DNA of 64,000 nucleotides from Halomonas sp. 54_146 (lineage in GTDB: Bacteria; Pseudomonadota; Gammaproteobacteria; Pseudomonadales; Halomonadaceae), in NCBI RefSeq assembly GCF_001507855.1, contig NZ_LGEN01000012.1, positions 1-64,000 of the forward strand, written 5' to 3'. Of this stretch, positions 28,447 through 37,750 are shown one piece after another. The notes beneath the pieces were generated by a model. The model was not told the DNA's origin and made no database searches. It saw only the letters and a list, made by a program, of their open reading frames with translations. Within the stretch, counting starts at the first letter, position 1. The number at the start of each line of letters is the position of its first letter. The position numbers were made by a program, and so were the translations under genes.

Positions 28447-29814
28447 TCAGGTATCGGAATCATTCAGGCTTGGACCGGAACCCGCACCGCCACCGTCGCC
28501 ACTGCGCAATGTATGGGCGGTCGTCGTAGCGGCTTGGGTGATCTGCTGGCGGCGGTGCAAACGCCTAGCCCAGGCGGGTTGTTGTTGAGGTGGCGATGTC
28601 GCGCTCTGGCCCGCTCCAGCGGTGCCAGAGCCCACGCCATCATTGGTGGCCGAGCCGTTCCAGCCCGCGCGGAAGGGAGCGGCCATGCGTTGTCCAACAG
28701 AGGAAGCACGAGCCGCCGTGCCTCGTCCGGCCGCTTGAGCACCGGACTTGGCGACATGCCCAAGGCCTGCCGCCGCTCCCTTGAGGCCGCCACCAGCTGC
28801 GGTCGAACCGGCCTGAAACGCCGACTGGGCACTGCCGACGGTCGAGGCAGCAGCACGCGCCCCCGTGCCGGCGAGCTTTGCGGCGGCCGGGGCCATGCGT
28901 GCCCCAGCCATCACCGCTCCACCCACCCCCGTTGCAGTGGCGCCAACGGCCACGGCGGTACCGGCAGCGCCAATAGCCGCGCCTGCCATTGCACCGGCAC
29001 CCAATTGCGGTCCGCCAGAAATCAGCCCGGTGGCGATGCCCGGCCCGAAGATGCCCAACGCCAGCAAGGCGAGCGAAGCCAGCATGATGACCAATGCGTG
29101 ATCGATGGACGGCTCGTCAGGATGTACTTGGAACTCGGCGAAAAGCCCCGTGCCGATACCGACGATCACGGCCAGTACCAGCACCTTGACGCCGGAAGAC
29201 ACCACGTTGCTCAGCACCTTTTCGGCAAGGAAGCTGGTCTTGTTCCACAAGGCGAACGGCACCAGCACGAAGCCCGCCAAGGTGGTCAGCTTGAACTCAA
29301 TGAGTGTGATGAAGAGCTGCACCGCCAGTATGAAAAAGCAGACGATGACCACCAACCAAGCGAGAGACATCACCGCGATAGGAGTGAGGTTCACAAACAC
29401 TTCCGGGAAACCCGACATCTCGCTGATCTGTTCCAGAATCGGGGTGCCGGCGTCAATACCGATCTTGGCCAGCCGGCCCGGCTGCAAAAAGTGCTCCATG
29501 CTCACGGTCGAGCCGCTGGCCGTCAGGCCTAAGCCGGCAAAGGAGCGGAAGACGATACTGGCCAGCCAATTGAAGTTGCCGATGATGTAGGCGAAGGCCC
29601 CGACGTAAAGCACCTTGCGCAGCAGCTTGGCGATCACGTCCTCGCCCTGGCCTGTGGCATGGCTCATCGCCCAGTAAAGACCGGCGATGGTCATGTCGAT
29701 AGCGATCAGTGTGGCGGTCAGAAACGCCACCTCACCCTGCAACAGCCCGAACCCCGAGTCGATGTAGGTGGCGAAGGTGTTGAGGAAACGATCGATGACC
29801 GTCACGTCATTCAT
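28447..29814 (-). CDS. trbL: TrbL/VirB6-family membrane protein
   Basis: The 455-residue polytopic protein has about six membrane segments in its first 265 residues, including the conserved FVLVPFALWNKTSFLAEKVL region. A long Ala/Gly-rich tail (about 270-455) is low in complexity. This is the usual TrbL form. It is part of the inner-membrane channel. It follows trbJ by 12 bp, with no trbK gene between them. Confidence 0.92.
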   Translation of the reverse strand: MNDVTVIDRFLNTFATYIDSGFGLLQGEVAFLTATLIAIDMTIAGLYWAMSHATGQGEDVIAKLLRKVLYVGAFAYIIGNFNWLASIVFRSFAGLGLTASGSTVSMEHFLQPGRLAKIGIDAGTPILEQISEMSGFPEVFVNLTPIAVMSLAWLVVIVCFFILAVQLFITLIEFKLTTLAGFVLVPFALWNKTSFLAEKVLSNVVSSGVKVLVLAVIVGIGTGLFAEFQVHPDEPSIDHALVIMLASLALLALGIFGPGIATGLISGGPQLGAGAMAGAAIGAAGTAVAVGATATGVGGAVMAGARMAPAAAKLAGTGARAAASTVGSAQSAFQAGSTAAGGGLKGAAAGLGHVAKSGAQAAGRGTAARASSVGQRMAAPFRAGWNGSATNDGVGSGTAGAGQSATSPPQQQPAWARRLHRRQQITQAATTTAHTLRSGDGGGAGSGPSLNDSDT

Positions 29815-29826
29815 AGCCCAGCCTCA

Positions 29827-30570
29827 TCAGTTGCCGTAGAAATCCACACGCTGTGGCGTGTAGGGCGTGCCGTTGCCCAGGAAGCGGCGTGTCACCTCGC
29901 GACCACGCTCAGTCGCGGCGGCTTGGCGTGCCAGCTCCAGAGCTGCCGCCCTTTCCTGGGTAATTTGAAGTTGCTGGGCCTGAATCGACTGCTTGGCCTG
30001 CAAGGCTAGAAGCTGGTTCGTCGCCTGCGTGGCTTGCAAGGCGCCTTCTGCCGACTGGCTCTGACTCACCAGGTCGGCCAGTACGTGTTCGTCCTGTGTC
30101 AGGTTCTGCGATACTTGGGCTTGCATCCGCATAGCGGTGTGCAACCCGTCGAGTGTGTACTTCCAGCGTTCCTGCGCATCCTGGTACATCTGATCGCCGC
30201 TGACGGTGGCGGCGTACGCTTCCGGATACAGCCGTGCGAACTCGCGGTCGAGGTTATGCACGTCATAGGCCAGACCCTGCGCCTCAGCTATCAGGCGCTC
30301 GGTGGTGGCCAGCGTTGAGCGCAACCGATTGACTGTATTGAAATCCAGACCTGCAAGATTGCGTGCCTGGTTCCTCAGCATTTGCGCCTCGTTCTGAAGC
30401 TGGTTGATCTGGTTATTGATCTGCTCCAGTGTGCGGATCGCGGTCAGCGTGTTCTGCACGAAGTTAGAAGGGTCGAATACAGTGAATGCGGACGCGGACT
30501 GCACGGTCATCAGCGACACCGACAGAACGGCTGCCAGCGAGAAGGACAACAAGCGGGGTTTAGTCTTCAT
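29827..30570 (-). CDS. trbJ: TrbJ/VirB5-like conjugal transfer protein
   Basis: The protein has 247 residues from ATG 30570, chosen because AGGAG lies 8 nt upstream and a clear signal peptide follows (MKTKPRLLSFSLAAVL to ASA). The mature part is a long coiled coil beginning with the TrbJ signature (VFDPSNFVQNTLTAIRTLEQ). The last residues, RRFLGNGTPYTPQ, resemble the C terminus of the EexN lipoprotein at 37449-37727. TrbJ is exported and thought to act at the pilus tip or in mating contact. Confidence 0.9.
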   Translation of the reverse strand: MKTKPRLLSFSLAAVLSVSLMTVQSASAFTVFDPSNFVQNTLTAIRTLEQINNQINQLQNEAQMLRNQARNLAGLDFNTVNRLRSTLATTERLIAEAQGLAYDVHNLDREFARLYPEAYAATVSGDQMYQDAQERWKYTLDGLHTAMRMQAQVSQNLTQDEHVLADLVSQSQSAEGALQATQATNQLLALQAKQSIQAQQLQITQERAAALELARQAAATERGREVTRRFLGNGTPYTPQRVDFYGN

Positions 30571-30581
30571 AAAGGAGTCTC

Positions 30582-33029
30582 CTACGGTTCGATATTGGGA
30601 TTGAAAGCGGTCGCTGACGGAAGGACAGTAAACGAAGGCAACAGGTCGGCGCCCCAATCAAGACCACGATGGCGCAGCCAAGCGGCGGCGAAACCTGGTG
30701 CACCTGCATCTCCCAGTACGCGGTCGATGTCACGCTGATCCTGCGGTGCAGAGGCGCCCGCAAATGCCAACGCAATTGGCCCCAAGTCGAGATCAAACAG
30801 ACGATTTCCCAAGCGCGACTGGTAGTAGTAGTCCCGTTTTGGTTCGGCGCTAGCAACGATCTCAATTTGCCGATTGTTAAGGCCAAAGCCCTCATAGATA
30901 GTGCGAATCTGCGGCTCGGTGGCCTGTGGGTTTGGCAGGAAAATGCGGCTGGCGCAGCTTTCAATGATGGCCGGGGCGATACTGGAGTCTTTGATATCGG
31001 CCAGTGACTGCGTGGCAAAGATGACGCTGACATTCTTCTTGCGCAGCGTCTTAAGCCATTGGCGGATACGCGCCGCGAACACTGGGTCATCGAGGAACAG
31101 CCAGGATTCATCGAGAATCAGCAGCGAAGGAGCGCCGTCAAAGCGTTCGTCAAAGCGCGCGAACAGATAGCCCAGCACGGCCAGTACCGCCGCCTTGCTG
31201 TGCATCAGCTCCTCCATCTCGAAGCCCTGCACGTCGGCGCTGCCGAGCCGGTCATGATCGGCATCGAGCAGCTTGCCGTGGGCGCCGCCCAGTACATAAG
31301 GCGCCAGCGCCTGGCGCAGCGCATTCGATTGCAGCAGCACGGAAAGCCCGGTCATCGTGCGCTGTTCGATCGGCGCACCGGCGAGACTGCCCAGCGCCGA
31401 CCAGAGCGTGGCCTTCTCGTCGGGGCCAACCGTCACGCCTTCGTGCAGTAGCCGACCTTCCACCCATTCCGCCGCCCAGGTGCGGTAGCCCTCGGTGTCG
31501 ATGCGGGCCAGCGGCTGGAAGGCGATCTCGCCATCGTTGCCCAGGTCGTAATGCTCGCCGCCCAGGCCGAGGATGGTGGCGCGCATGGAGCGGCCCATGT
31601 CGAAGGCGAAGATGCGCGAACCGGCGTAGCGGCGGAACTGCATCGCCAGCGTGGCCAGCAGCACGGACTTGCCCATGCCGGTCGGTCCCACGACCAGGGT
31701 GTGGCCCACGTCGCCGATGTGCGTCACCAGCCGGAACGGCGTCGCGCCATCGGTACGGGTGACGATCAGCGGCGGGCCATCGAGATGCGGGTTCTTCTCC
31801 GGCCCGGCCCACACCGCCGATACCGGCATCATGTGCGCCAGGTTCAGCGTCGAGACGATGGGCTGGCGCACGTTGGCGTAGGCGTTGCCGGGAACGGACG
31901 ACAGCCAAGCATCCACGGCGTTGAGCGTTTCGGGGATGGTGACGAAGCCCCGGCCCTGGATGACACGCTCCACCAAGCGCTGCTTCTCGTCGGCCAGGGC
32001 CGGGTCGGCATCGAGTACCGTCACCGTGGCGGTGAGGTAGCCGAACGCGACCTGATCGCTGCCCAGCTCCTGCAAAGCGGCATCGGCGTCCGCCGCCTTG
32101 TTGCTGGCATCGGTATCCACCAGCGGGCTTTCCTGCTGGAAAATGGTTTCGCGCAGCAGCGCCACCACGTTCTTGCGCTTGGCGAACCACTGGCGACGCA
32201 GGCGGCCCAGCTCCTTTTCCGCCTCGGCCTTGTCCATGCACAGAAAGCGCGTGCTCCAGCGATAGGCAAAACCCAGCCGGTTGAGGTCGTCCAGCAGACC
32301 GGGCCAGGTCGAGGTCGGAAAGCCCCGCACCGACACCACGCGCAGGTGTTGATCGTCCAGCACGGGCGCGAGGCCACCGATCAACGCGACATCGGCCAAC
32401 AGCGCATCCAGATAGAACGGCACGTCCGGCACGCCGATGCGGTACTGCCGCGTCGAGATGGTCGAGTGCAGGTAGGTCAGCGTCTGGCTGTCATCCAGCC
32501 AGGCGATCTCCGGCATCACGCCATCGAGCAGGTCGAACACGCGATCGGTTTCCGCCACAAAGGCATCCAGCCGACCCTGCCAATCCACTCCCTCGCCGGG
32601 CGCGTTCTCGTAGAGCACCTTGGCGGCGCGGGCGCGGGATTCCTCCGGCGGCAGGAAAACCAACGTCAGGTAGTAGCCACTCTCGAAGTGCTGGCTCGAT
32701 TCCTCGAACGCGGCGCGGCGTTCCTCATCCACCAGCCAGGACAGTGCCTCGGGAAAGTCGGCCTGCGGATAATCCGCCGCTGGCTGGCGTTGGGCCTCGA
32801 TGAACAGCGCCCAGCCCGAACCGAGCCGGCGCAGCGCGTTGTTGAGCCGCGCCGTGGTGGCGATCATTTCGCCCTGCGTGGCGCTGTCCAGGTCCGGCCC
32901 ACGAAAACGTGCCGTCCTCTGGAACGAACCATCCTTGTTGAGCACCACGCCCGGCGCGGCCAACCCGGCCCAGGGCAGCCAGTCGGCGAGCAAGGCCGGA
33001 CGCTGGCGGTATTCGGCAAGGTTCAGCAT
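30582..33029 (-). CDS. trbE: TrbE/VirB4-family ATPase
   Basis: The 815-residue cytoplasmic ATPase powers pilus assembly and transfer. Walker A is VVGPTGMGKSVLL (near residue 450) and Walker B is LLILDESWLFLDD (near 640), followed by the conserved VIFATQSLADI. The length is normal for TrbE. Base composition appears to change within the gene: sequence below about 31.2 kb, covering the last third of the protein, is poorer in GC than the rest, which suggests recombination between related ICEs. Confidence 0.94.
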   Translation of the reverse strand: MLNLAEYRQRPALLADWLPWAGLAAPGVVLNKDGSFQRTARFRGPDLDSATQGEMIATTARLNNALRRLGSGWALFIEAQRQPAADYPQADFPEALSWLVDEERRAAFEESSQHFESGYYLTLVFLPPEESRARAAKVLYENAPGEGVDWQGRLDAFVAETDRVFDLLDGVMPEIAWLDDSQTLTYLHSTISTRQYRIGVPDVPFYLDALLADVALIGGLAPVLDDQHLRVVSVRGFPTSTWPGLLDDLNRLGFAYRWSTRFLCMDKAEAEKELGRLRRQWFAKRKNVVALLRETIFQQESPLVDTDASNKAADADAALQELGSDQVAFGYLTATVTVLDADPALADEKQRLVERVIQGRGFVTIPETLNAVDAWLSSVPGNAYANVRQPIVSTLNLAHMMPVSAVWAGPEKNPHLDGPPLIVTRTDGATPFRLVTHIGDVGHTLVVGPTGMGKSVLLATLAMQFRRYAGSRIFAFDMGRSMRATILGLGGEHYDLGNDGEIAFQPLARIDTEGYRTWAAEWVEGRLLHEGVTVGPDEKATLWSALGSLAGAPIEQRTMTGLSVLLQSNALRQALAPYVLGGAHGKLLDADHDRLGSADVQGFEMEELMHSKAAVLAVLGYLFARFDERFDGAPSLLILDESWLFLDDPVFAARIRQWLKTLRKKNVSVIFATQSLADIKDSSIAPAIIESCASRIFLPNPQATEPQIRTIYEGFGLNNRQIEIVASAEPKRDYYYQSRLGNRLFDLDLGPIALAFAGASAPQDQRDIDRVLGDAGAPGFAAAWLRHRGLDWGADLLPSFTVLPSATAFNPNIEP

Positions 33030-33041
33030 CGCGGCATCCCC

Positions 33042-33326
33042 CTACACGTCCAGCAGCGGCTTGTGCTTGATGTGCCGGGCGAAGACCTGCATGAACTGCG
33101 GGTCGAGGCGCGCACCCCAGACCGCCAGCGAATGGCCGACGATCCACAACACTAGGCCCGGAATCCACAGTTGCAGGCCCAGCCCGACGGCGGCGGCCAG
33201 GGTGCCGTTGGCGATGGCGACCGTGCGCGGCGCGCCGCCCAGCAGGATCGGTTCGGTCAGCGAGCGATGCAGTGGAATCTCGAAGCCGGGTGCAAAGCCC
33301 GGCGTTGCTTCGTTGGCGGCGTTCAT
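33042..33326 (-). CDS. trbD: TrbD/VirB3-family membrane protein
   Basis: The 94-residue protein starts in the family style (EIPLHRSLTEPILLGGAPR) and has two close membrane segments (about residues 38-72). It is an inner-membrane partner of TrbE. It overlaps trbC by 4 nt and precedes trbE by 12 bp. Confidence 0.9.
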   Translation of the reverse strand: MNAANEATPGFAPGFEIPLHRSLTEPILLGGAPRTVAIANGTLAAAVGLGLQLWIPGLVLWIVGHSLAVWGARLDPQFMQVFARHIKHKPLLDV

Positions 33327-33700
33327 ACGACGGCCCCGCCGGAGAAGCTGAAGAACGACAGGAAGAACGAGGACGCGGCGAAGGCGATGCTCAGCCCGAA
33401 CACGATCTGGATCAGCTTGCGGAAGCCTCCGGACGTGTCGCCAAAGGCCAGCGCCAGGCCCGTGGCGATGATGATGATCACCGCCACGATGCGCGCCACC
33501 GGCCCCTGGATGGATTCGAGGATGGCTTGCAGCGGCCCTTCCCAGGGCATCGAGGAACCGGCCGCGTGCGCCGTGCCGGCCATCAGCAGGAACACGAGCG
33601 CCAGCAGCAGCCCCTGTTGCGCCGGCTCGGCCAGGCGGCGCAGGCGGGCAAGACGGAAAGGCGGATTGTCAGAAACGCGCAAAGCATGAGAAGGCGTCAT
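33323..33700 (-). CDS. trbC: TrbC/VirB2-family pilin
   Basis: The 125-residue pilin precursor has a long leader with a membrane segment (LLLALVFLLMAGTAHAAG), a cleavage-like AHA-A site near residue 47 and two further hydrophobic segments. Its maturation probably needs the TraF peptidase encoded at 54871-55470. It overlaps trbB by 4 nt. Confidence 0.9.
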   Translation of the reverse strand: MTPSHALRVSDNPPFRLARLRRLAEPAQQGLLLALVFLLMAGTAHAAGSSMPWEGPLQAILESIQGPVARIVAVIIIIATGLALAFGDTSGGFRKLIQIVFGLSIAFAASSFFLSFFSFSGGAVV

Positions 33701-34743
33701 GTCAGTTCTCCAGTGGGGTCAGGGGACGGGGAGGCAGTCGGCGACAGCTCGGGAAACGGCGTTTCCAGCGCGTCCGCCAGTTGGTAGCCCGTGGCGTCGA
33801 AGCCGACGACACGGGTGATGCTTTCGACGTGGCGATTGCGGCCACGCCCGGCGATGCGCACCACGACGTTGATGGCGTCGGCGATCAACGCACGCGGCGC
33901 GTTCGCGGCGACTTCGAGAATCAGTTGCTCCAGGCGCAGCAGCGCGCCTTGCGCGGAACCGGCGTGGATGGTGGCGATGCCGCCCGGATGGTCGGTGCCC
34001 CACAGCTTGACGAGATCCAGTGCCTCGCCGCCGCGCACCTCGCCGACCACCACGCGGTCGGGGCGCAGCCGCATCGTGGCCCGCGCCAAATCCCGCATGG
34101 AGGCCACGTTGCTGTGCGTGCGCAGCGGCACATGGTCGCGGGCCACGCATTGCAGCTCCACCGTGTCTTCGAGCACCAGAATGCGGTCGCCCGTGGTGGC
34201 GATTTCGGCCAGCAGCGCATTGGCCAGCGTCGTCTTGCCGGTGCTGGTGCCGCCCGCGATCAGGATGTTCTGGCGCTCGCGCGTGGCGCGGCGCAGGAAC
34301 TCGGCCTGCGCCGTGGTCAGGATGCCGTCGGCCACATAGCGATCCAGGCTGATGACGTTGATGGCGCGCTTGCGCAGCGCGAAGGCCGGCCCCGGCGCCA
34401 CCGGCGGCAGGACGCCCTCGAACCGCTCGCCCGTCTCGGGCAGTTCGGCGGACAGCAGCGGCTGGCCGCGATGCACTTCCGCCCCGACATGGGCGGCCAC
34501 CAGCCGGATGATGCGTTCGCCATCGGCCTCGGACAGTTCCACGCCCAGGGGCGCGCGGCCGGACGACAGGCGATCCACCCATAGGGTGCGGTCGGGGTTG
34601 AGCATGATCTCCACCACGTCCGGGTCTTCGAGCGCGGCGGCGATCACCGGCCCCATCGCCGTGCGCAGCATCTGGATGCGGCGATCCAGCGAGGTCGCGG
34701 CCGATGAACGGGGTTCGGGCGGGATCTGCGGGACGGCGCTCAT
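33697..34743 (-). CDS. trbB: TrbB/VirB11-family ATPase
   Basis: The 348-residue hexameric traffic ATPase has Walker A IAGGTSTGKTTLANAL (near residue 160), an Asp box ILVLEDTVELQC and Walker B RVVVGEVRGGEALDL. It energises pilus assembly and substrate transfer at the inner membrane. It overlaps both the CopG-type gene upstream and trbC by 4 nt. Confidence 0.94.
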   Translation of the reverse strand: MSAVPQIPPEPRSSAATSLDRRIQMLRTAMGPVIAAALEDPDVVEIMLNPDRTLWVDRLSSGRAPLGVELSEADGERIIRLVAAHVGAEVHRGQPLLSAELPETGERFEGVLPPVAPGPAFALRKRAINVISLDRYVADGILTTAQAEFLRRATRERQNILIAGGTSTGKTTLANALLAEIATTGDRILVLEDTVELQCVARDHVPLRTHSNVASMRDLARATMRLRPDRVVVGEVRGGEALDLVKLWGTDHPGGIATIHAGSAQGALLRLEQLILEVAANAPRALIADAINVVVRIAGRGRNRHVESITRVVGFDATGYQLADALETPFPELSPTASPSPDPTGELT

Positions 34744-35216
34744 GAGGCACGCTCCGCAGCACGTTCATGGGCTTCGGCCTGCGCCGCCGCGTCATCCATC
34801 CGCATTGGGTCGGGGTGCAGTTCCTCCACCACATCGCGCACCAGGCTGCGCCCGCGCAGCAGGTGGCGGCCCAACTGTTCAACGAACTGCTCGAAACGGG
34901 CCTTGCCCTGCGCGCGGGCCGCGTCCTGATGCGCTTCGGGCACCGGCGTGCTGACCGTCAGGAAGTAGCGCACGAACAGCGCCAGCGTTTCGATCTGGAT
35001 GTTCTGGTCGCGCTCCAGTCGATCGGCCTGCCGCGACAGGCGATCCAGCCGCTTGGCGATGGCCGCCTCGCGCTGGTCGCCCGCGTCCGGCGACAGCCAG
35101 GACGCCAGCGCCGCCGCGACGATGGACGACTTGGACACGCCTTTCTTGGCGGCCAGTTCTTCCAGCCGCTTGGCGTGCTCGTGCTGGATGAACAGATTGA
35201 GGCGGTATTGGCTCAT
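34740..35216 (-). CDS. CopG/RHH-type protein of the transfer region
   Basis: The 158-residue protein has an N-terminal ribbon-helix-helix-like motif (QYRLNLFIQHEHAKRLEELA then KKGVSKSSIVAAALASWL) and a helical, charged C-terminal part with a possible coiled coil. In Tn4371-like ICEs a gene of this kind always lies between traG and trbB. It may regulate the tra/trb operon or help the relaxosome. It overlaps traG and trbB by 4 nt each. Confidence 0.82.
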   Translation of the reverse strand: MSQYRLNLFIQHEHAKRLEELAAKKGVSKSSIVAAALASWLSPDAGDQREAAIAKRLDRLSRQADRLERDQNIQIETLALFVRYFLTVSTPVPEAHQDAARAQGKARFEQFVEQLGRHLLRGRSLVRDVVEELHPDPMRMDDAAAQAEAHERAAERAS

Positions 35217-37213
35217 AGGTCGATTCCGTCGTTGGGGTCGAGGGAAGCCAGCCGGGCCGTGCGCTGCATGGCCGGGTCGAGCTGGCCGGGAAGCGGTAGC
35301 GGCAGGTCGTCGTCGTCATCGAGCAGCCCCAGGTCATTGCCTGCGGACAGCGGTTCGGGGCTGTATTCGGTAACTTCGGATAGCTCCGGCTGGCGGCGCG
35401 GGCCGCCGTCATCGGTGCCGCCCAGGTCGTCGGCGGATGCTGTGGCCGGCGCGGCGGGTACGGCCGGGATCGCCAGCCCGCTCCAGTCGTCGGGCCGCGA
35501 TGGCGGCACGTCGGCGTACTGCCCGGTCGCCAGCGCGGGCGGCGGCAGCACACGGCGCTTGAAATTGGCGTCGGTGTAGTAGCGCAGCTTCTTCGCCTTG
35601 ATCGGCGCGACGCTGGACACCATCACCACGGACTCATCCGGCGGAAGCTGCATCACTTCGCCGGGCGTCAGCAGTGGCCGCGCCGTTTCCTGGCGCGACA
35701 CCATCAGGTGCCCGAGCCAGGGCGCGAGCCGATGGCCGGCGTAGTTGCGCTGCGCGCGAAGTTCGGTGGCCGTGCCCAGCGTCTCGGAGATGCGCTTGGC
35801 GGTGCGTTCGTCGTTGGTGGCGAACGTCACCCGCACATGGCAGTTGTCCAGAATCGAATGGTTCTGGCCGTAGGCTTTGTCGATCTGATTGAGGGACTGC
35901 GCGATCAGGAAGCTGCGGATGCCGTAGCCCGCCATGAAGGCCAACGCCGTCTCGAAGAAATCCAGGCGCCCCAGCGCCGGGAACTCGTCGAGCATCAGCA
36001 GCAGCTTGTGGCGACGCTCGATGCCGTCGGAGCCATCGAGCGATTCCGTGAGCCGTCGTCCGATCTGGTTGAGGATCAGCCGGATCAGCGGCTTGGTGCG
36101 GCTGATGTCCGAAGGCGGCACCACCAGATACAGCGAGACTGGATGTTCTGCGGCGATCAGATCAGCGATGCGCCAGTCGCAGCGTGACGTGACTTCCGCC
36201 ACCGTGGGGTCGCGGTACAGGCCCAGGAACGACATGGCGGTGGAGAGCACACCCGAGCGCTCGTTGTCTGCCTTGTTGAGCACTTCACGCGCGGCGGATG
36301 CCACCACCGGATGCGGCGCATTGCCTAGGTGCCGCGTCGTCATCATCCGATGCAGGGTCAGCTCGAACGGGCACGCCGGGTCGGACAGGAAATTGGCGAC
36401 GCCGCGCAGCGTCTTGTCCTCGCCGGCGTAGAGCACATGCAGGATGGCGCCGACCAGCAGCGCATGGCTGGTCTTCTCCCAGTGATTGCGACGTTCCAGC
36501 GCGCCTTCGGGATCGACCAGAATGTCCGCGATGTTCTGCACGTCGCGCACTTCATGCGCGCCGCGCCGCACTTCCAGAAGCGGGTTGTAGCCAGCCGACT
36601 GCGCGTCGGTCGGGTTGAACAGCAGGCAGTGGCTGAACCGTGAGCGCCAGCCGGCGGTGATCTGCCAGTTTTCGCCCTTGATGTCGTGGATGACAGCCGA
36701 TGCGGGCCAGCTCAACAAGGTGGGCACCACCAGGCCGACACCCTTGCCCGAGCGCGTGGGCGCGAAGGCCAGGACGTGCTCCGGGCCTTCGTGGCGCAGG
36801 TACTGCCGCTCATGCTGGCCGAGAAAGACACCGACGGGCTGGGTCAGTCCGGCCTTGTGGATGTCACTGGCATCGGCCCAGCGGGCCGAACCGTAAGTCG
36901 TGACCCTGCGCGCCTGGCGTGAGCGCCAGATGGACATGCCGATGGCGACCACCACGGCGATGAGTCCGCTGCCGCCCGCGATGGCGCCGCCGATGTCGAA
37001 GACCTCCGGCGCATAGGCGCCGAAGAAGAACCACCACTCGAACAGTTTCCAGGGGTGATAGACCGGCGTGCCAAAGAAGTCGAACCAGGGCGAGCCAAGG
37101 CGTAGCTGATAGCCCAGGGCGGCGGCTGTCCATTGTGTGGCGCTCCACACACCGGCGATCACGATGCCGAATACGACGGCGATCTGCCCGAACAGCACGT
37201 TCGTCCCTTGCAT
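35213..37213 (-). CDS. traG: TraG/VirD4-family coupling protein
   Basis: The 666-residue protein has two N-terminal membrane segments (about residues 8-30 and 75-105), Walker A APTRSGKGVGLVVPTL (near 163) and Walker B LLMLDEFPALGR (near 415). It brings the relaxase-DNA complex to the transfer channel. The C-terminal 80 residues are acidic and variable, as usual. It is the first gene of the traG-trb block; the 235 bp between it and the EexN gene hold no gene. Confidence 0.94.
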   Translation of the reverse strand: MQGTNVLFGQIAVVFGIVIAGVWSATQWTAAALGYQLRLGSPWFDFFGTPVYHPWKLFEWWFFFGAYAPEVFDIGGAIAGGSGLIAVVVAIGMSIWRSRQARRVTTYGSARWADASDIHKAGLTQPVGVFLGQHERQYLRHEGPEHVLAFAPTRSGKGVGLVVPTLLSWPASAVIHDIKGENWQITAGWRSRFSHCLLFNPTDAQSAGYNPLLEVRRGAHEVRDVQNIADILVDPEGALERRNHWEKTSHALLVGAILHVLYAGEDKTLRGVANFLSDPACPFELTLHRMMTTRHLGNAPHPVVASAAREVLNKADNERSGVLSTAMSFLGLYRDPTVAEVTSRCDWRIADLIAAEHPVSLYLVVPPSDISRTKPLIRLILNQIGRRLTESLDGSDGIERRHKLLLMLDEFPALGRLDFFETALAFMAGYGIRSFLIAQSLNQIDKAYGQNHSILDNCHVRVTFATNDERTAKRISETLGTATELRAQRNYAGHRLAPWLGHLMVSRQETARPLLTPGEVMQLPPDESVVMVSSVAPIKAKKLRYYTDANFKRRVLPPPALATGQYADVPPSRPDDWSGLAIPAVPAAPATASADDLGGTDDGGPRRQPELSEVTEYSPEPLSAGNDLGLLDDDDDLPLPLPGQLDPAMQRTARLASLDPNDGIDL

Positions 37214-37448
37214 GACTTGGCCTCCGACTTTTCCTGCGCTGATTCCCCATGAAAAAGCGGCACTTGGATGTGCCTGTCATGGGAGGATCGGTGCCGGGCC
37301 AGTGCCGGTCAAAGACCGTTATCAGAACCTAGGTGATGCAAAAAACATCGTTTCAGGCGGGGGCGAACACGACAAAAACGCCGCCAGCGCGGGCGCGCTG
37401 CGGCGTGTCGGCAAAGAAAAGCGGAATTTGTTGCGAGTGGCCGACGAA

Positions 37449-37727
37449 TCAGAACGTCGGTGGCGTTTCCGGCGGTGTATAGGGCACGTTGCCGTCACCG
37501 AAGAAGCGCCGGTTCGTCGCCTCGGCCACGCGGTTGCACAGCACGTCGCCCAGCCGTGGCCGGTCGGTCTTGCACTGCTCGCGCAGCTCCCTCAATCGCT
37601 CGGGATCGGCGACCAGTTCCTCCACGGTCGGCACGTCAGCCTGGCTGGATGCCTCCTGCCTAGGTGCTTCCGATTGGCCGCAGGCGGCCAGCGCTGCGAC
37701 CAGCAGTAACGGGATGAGTTGTTTCAT
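37449..37727 (-). CDS. eexN: EexN-family entry exclusion lipoprotein
   Basis: The 92-residue lipoprotein has a lipobox, VAALAAC, at Cys16 and the EexN-like C-terminal part with two Cys residues and RRFFGDGNVPYTPP. EexN proteins lower uptake of a second copy of the same element. It appears to take the place of trbK, which is missing from the trb operon. The C-terminal motif resembles that of TrbJ from the same element. Confidence 0.82.
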   Translation of the reverse strand: MKQLIPLLLVAALAACGQSEAPRQEASSQADVPTVEELVADPERLRELREQCKTDRPRLGDVLCNRVAEATNRRFFGDGNVPYTPPETPPTF

Positions 37728-37750
37728 GGCTCGATTTCCTCCTGGTCAGA

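Noticed and set aside
31551-33155. A 534-codon plus-strand frame opposite trbE
   Set aside because: Antisense shadow; trbE has all VirB4 motifs.
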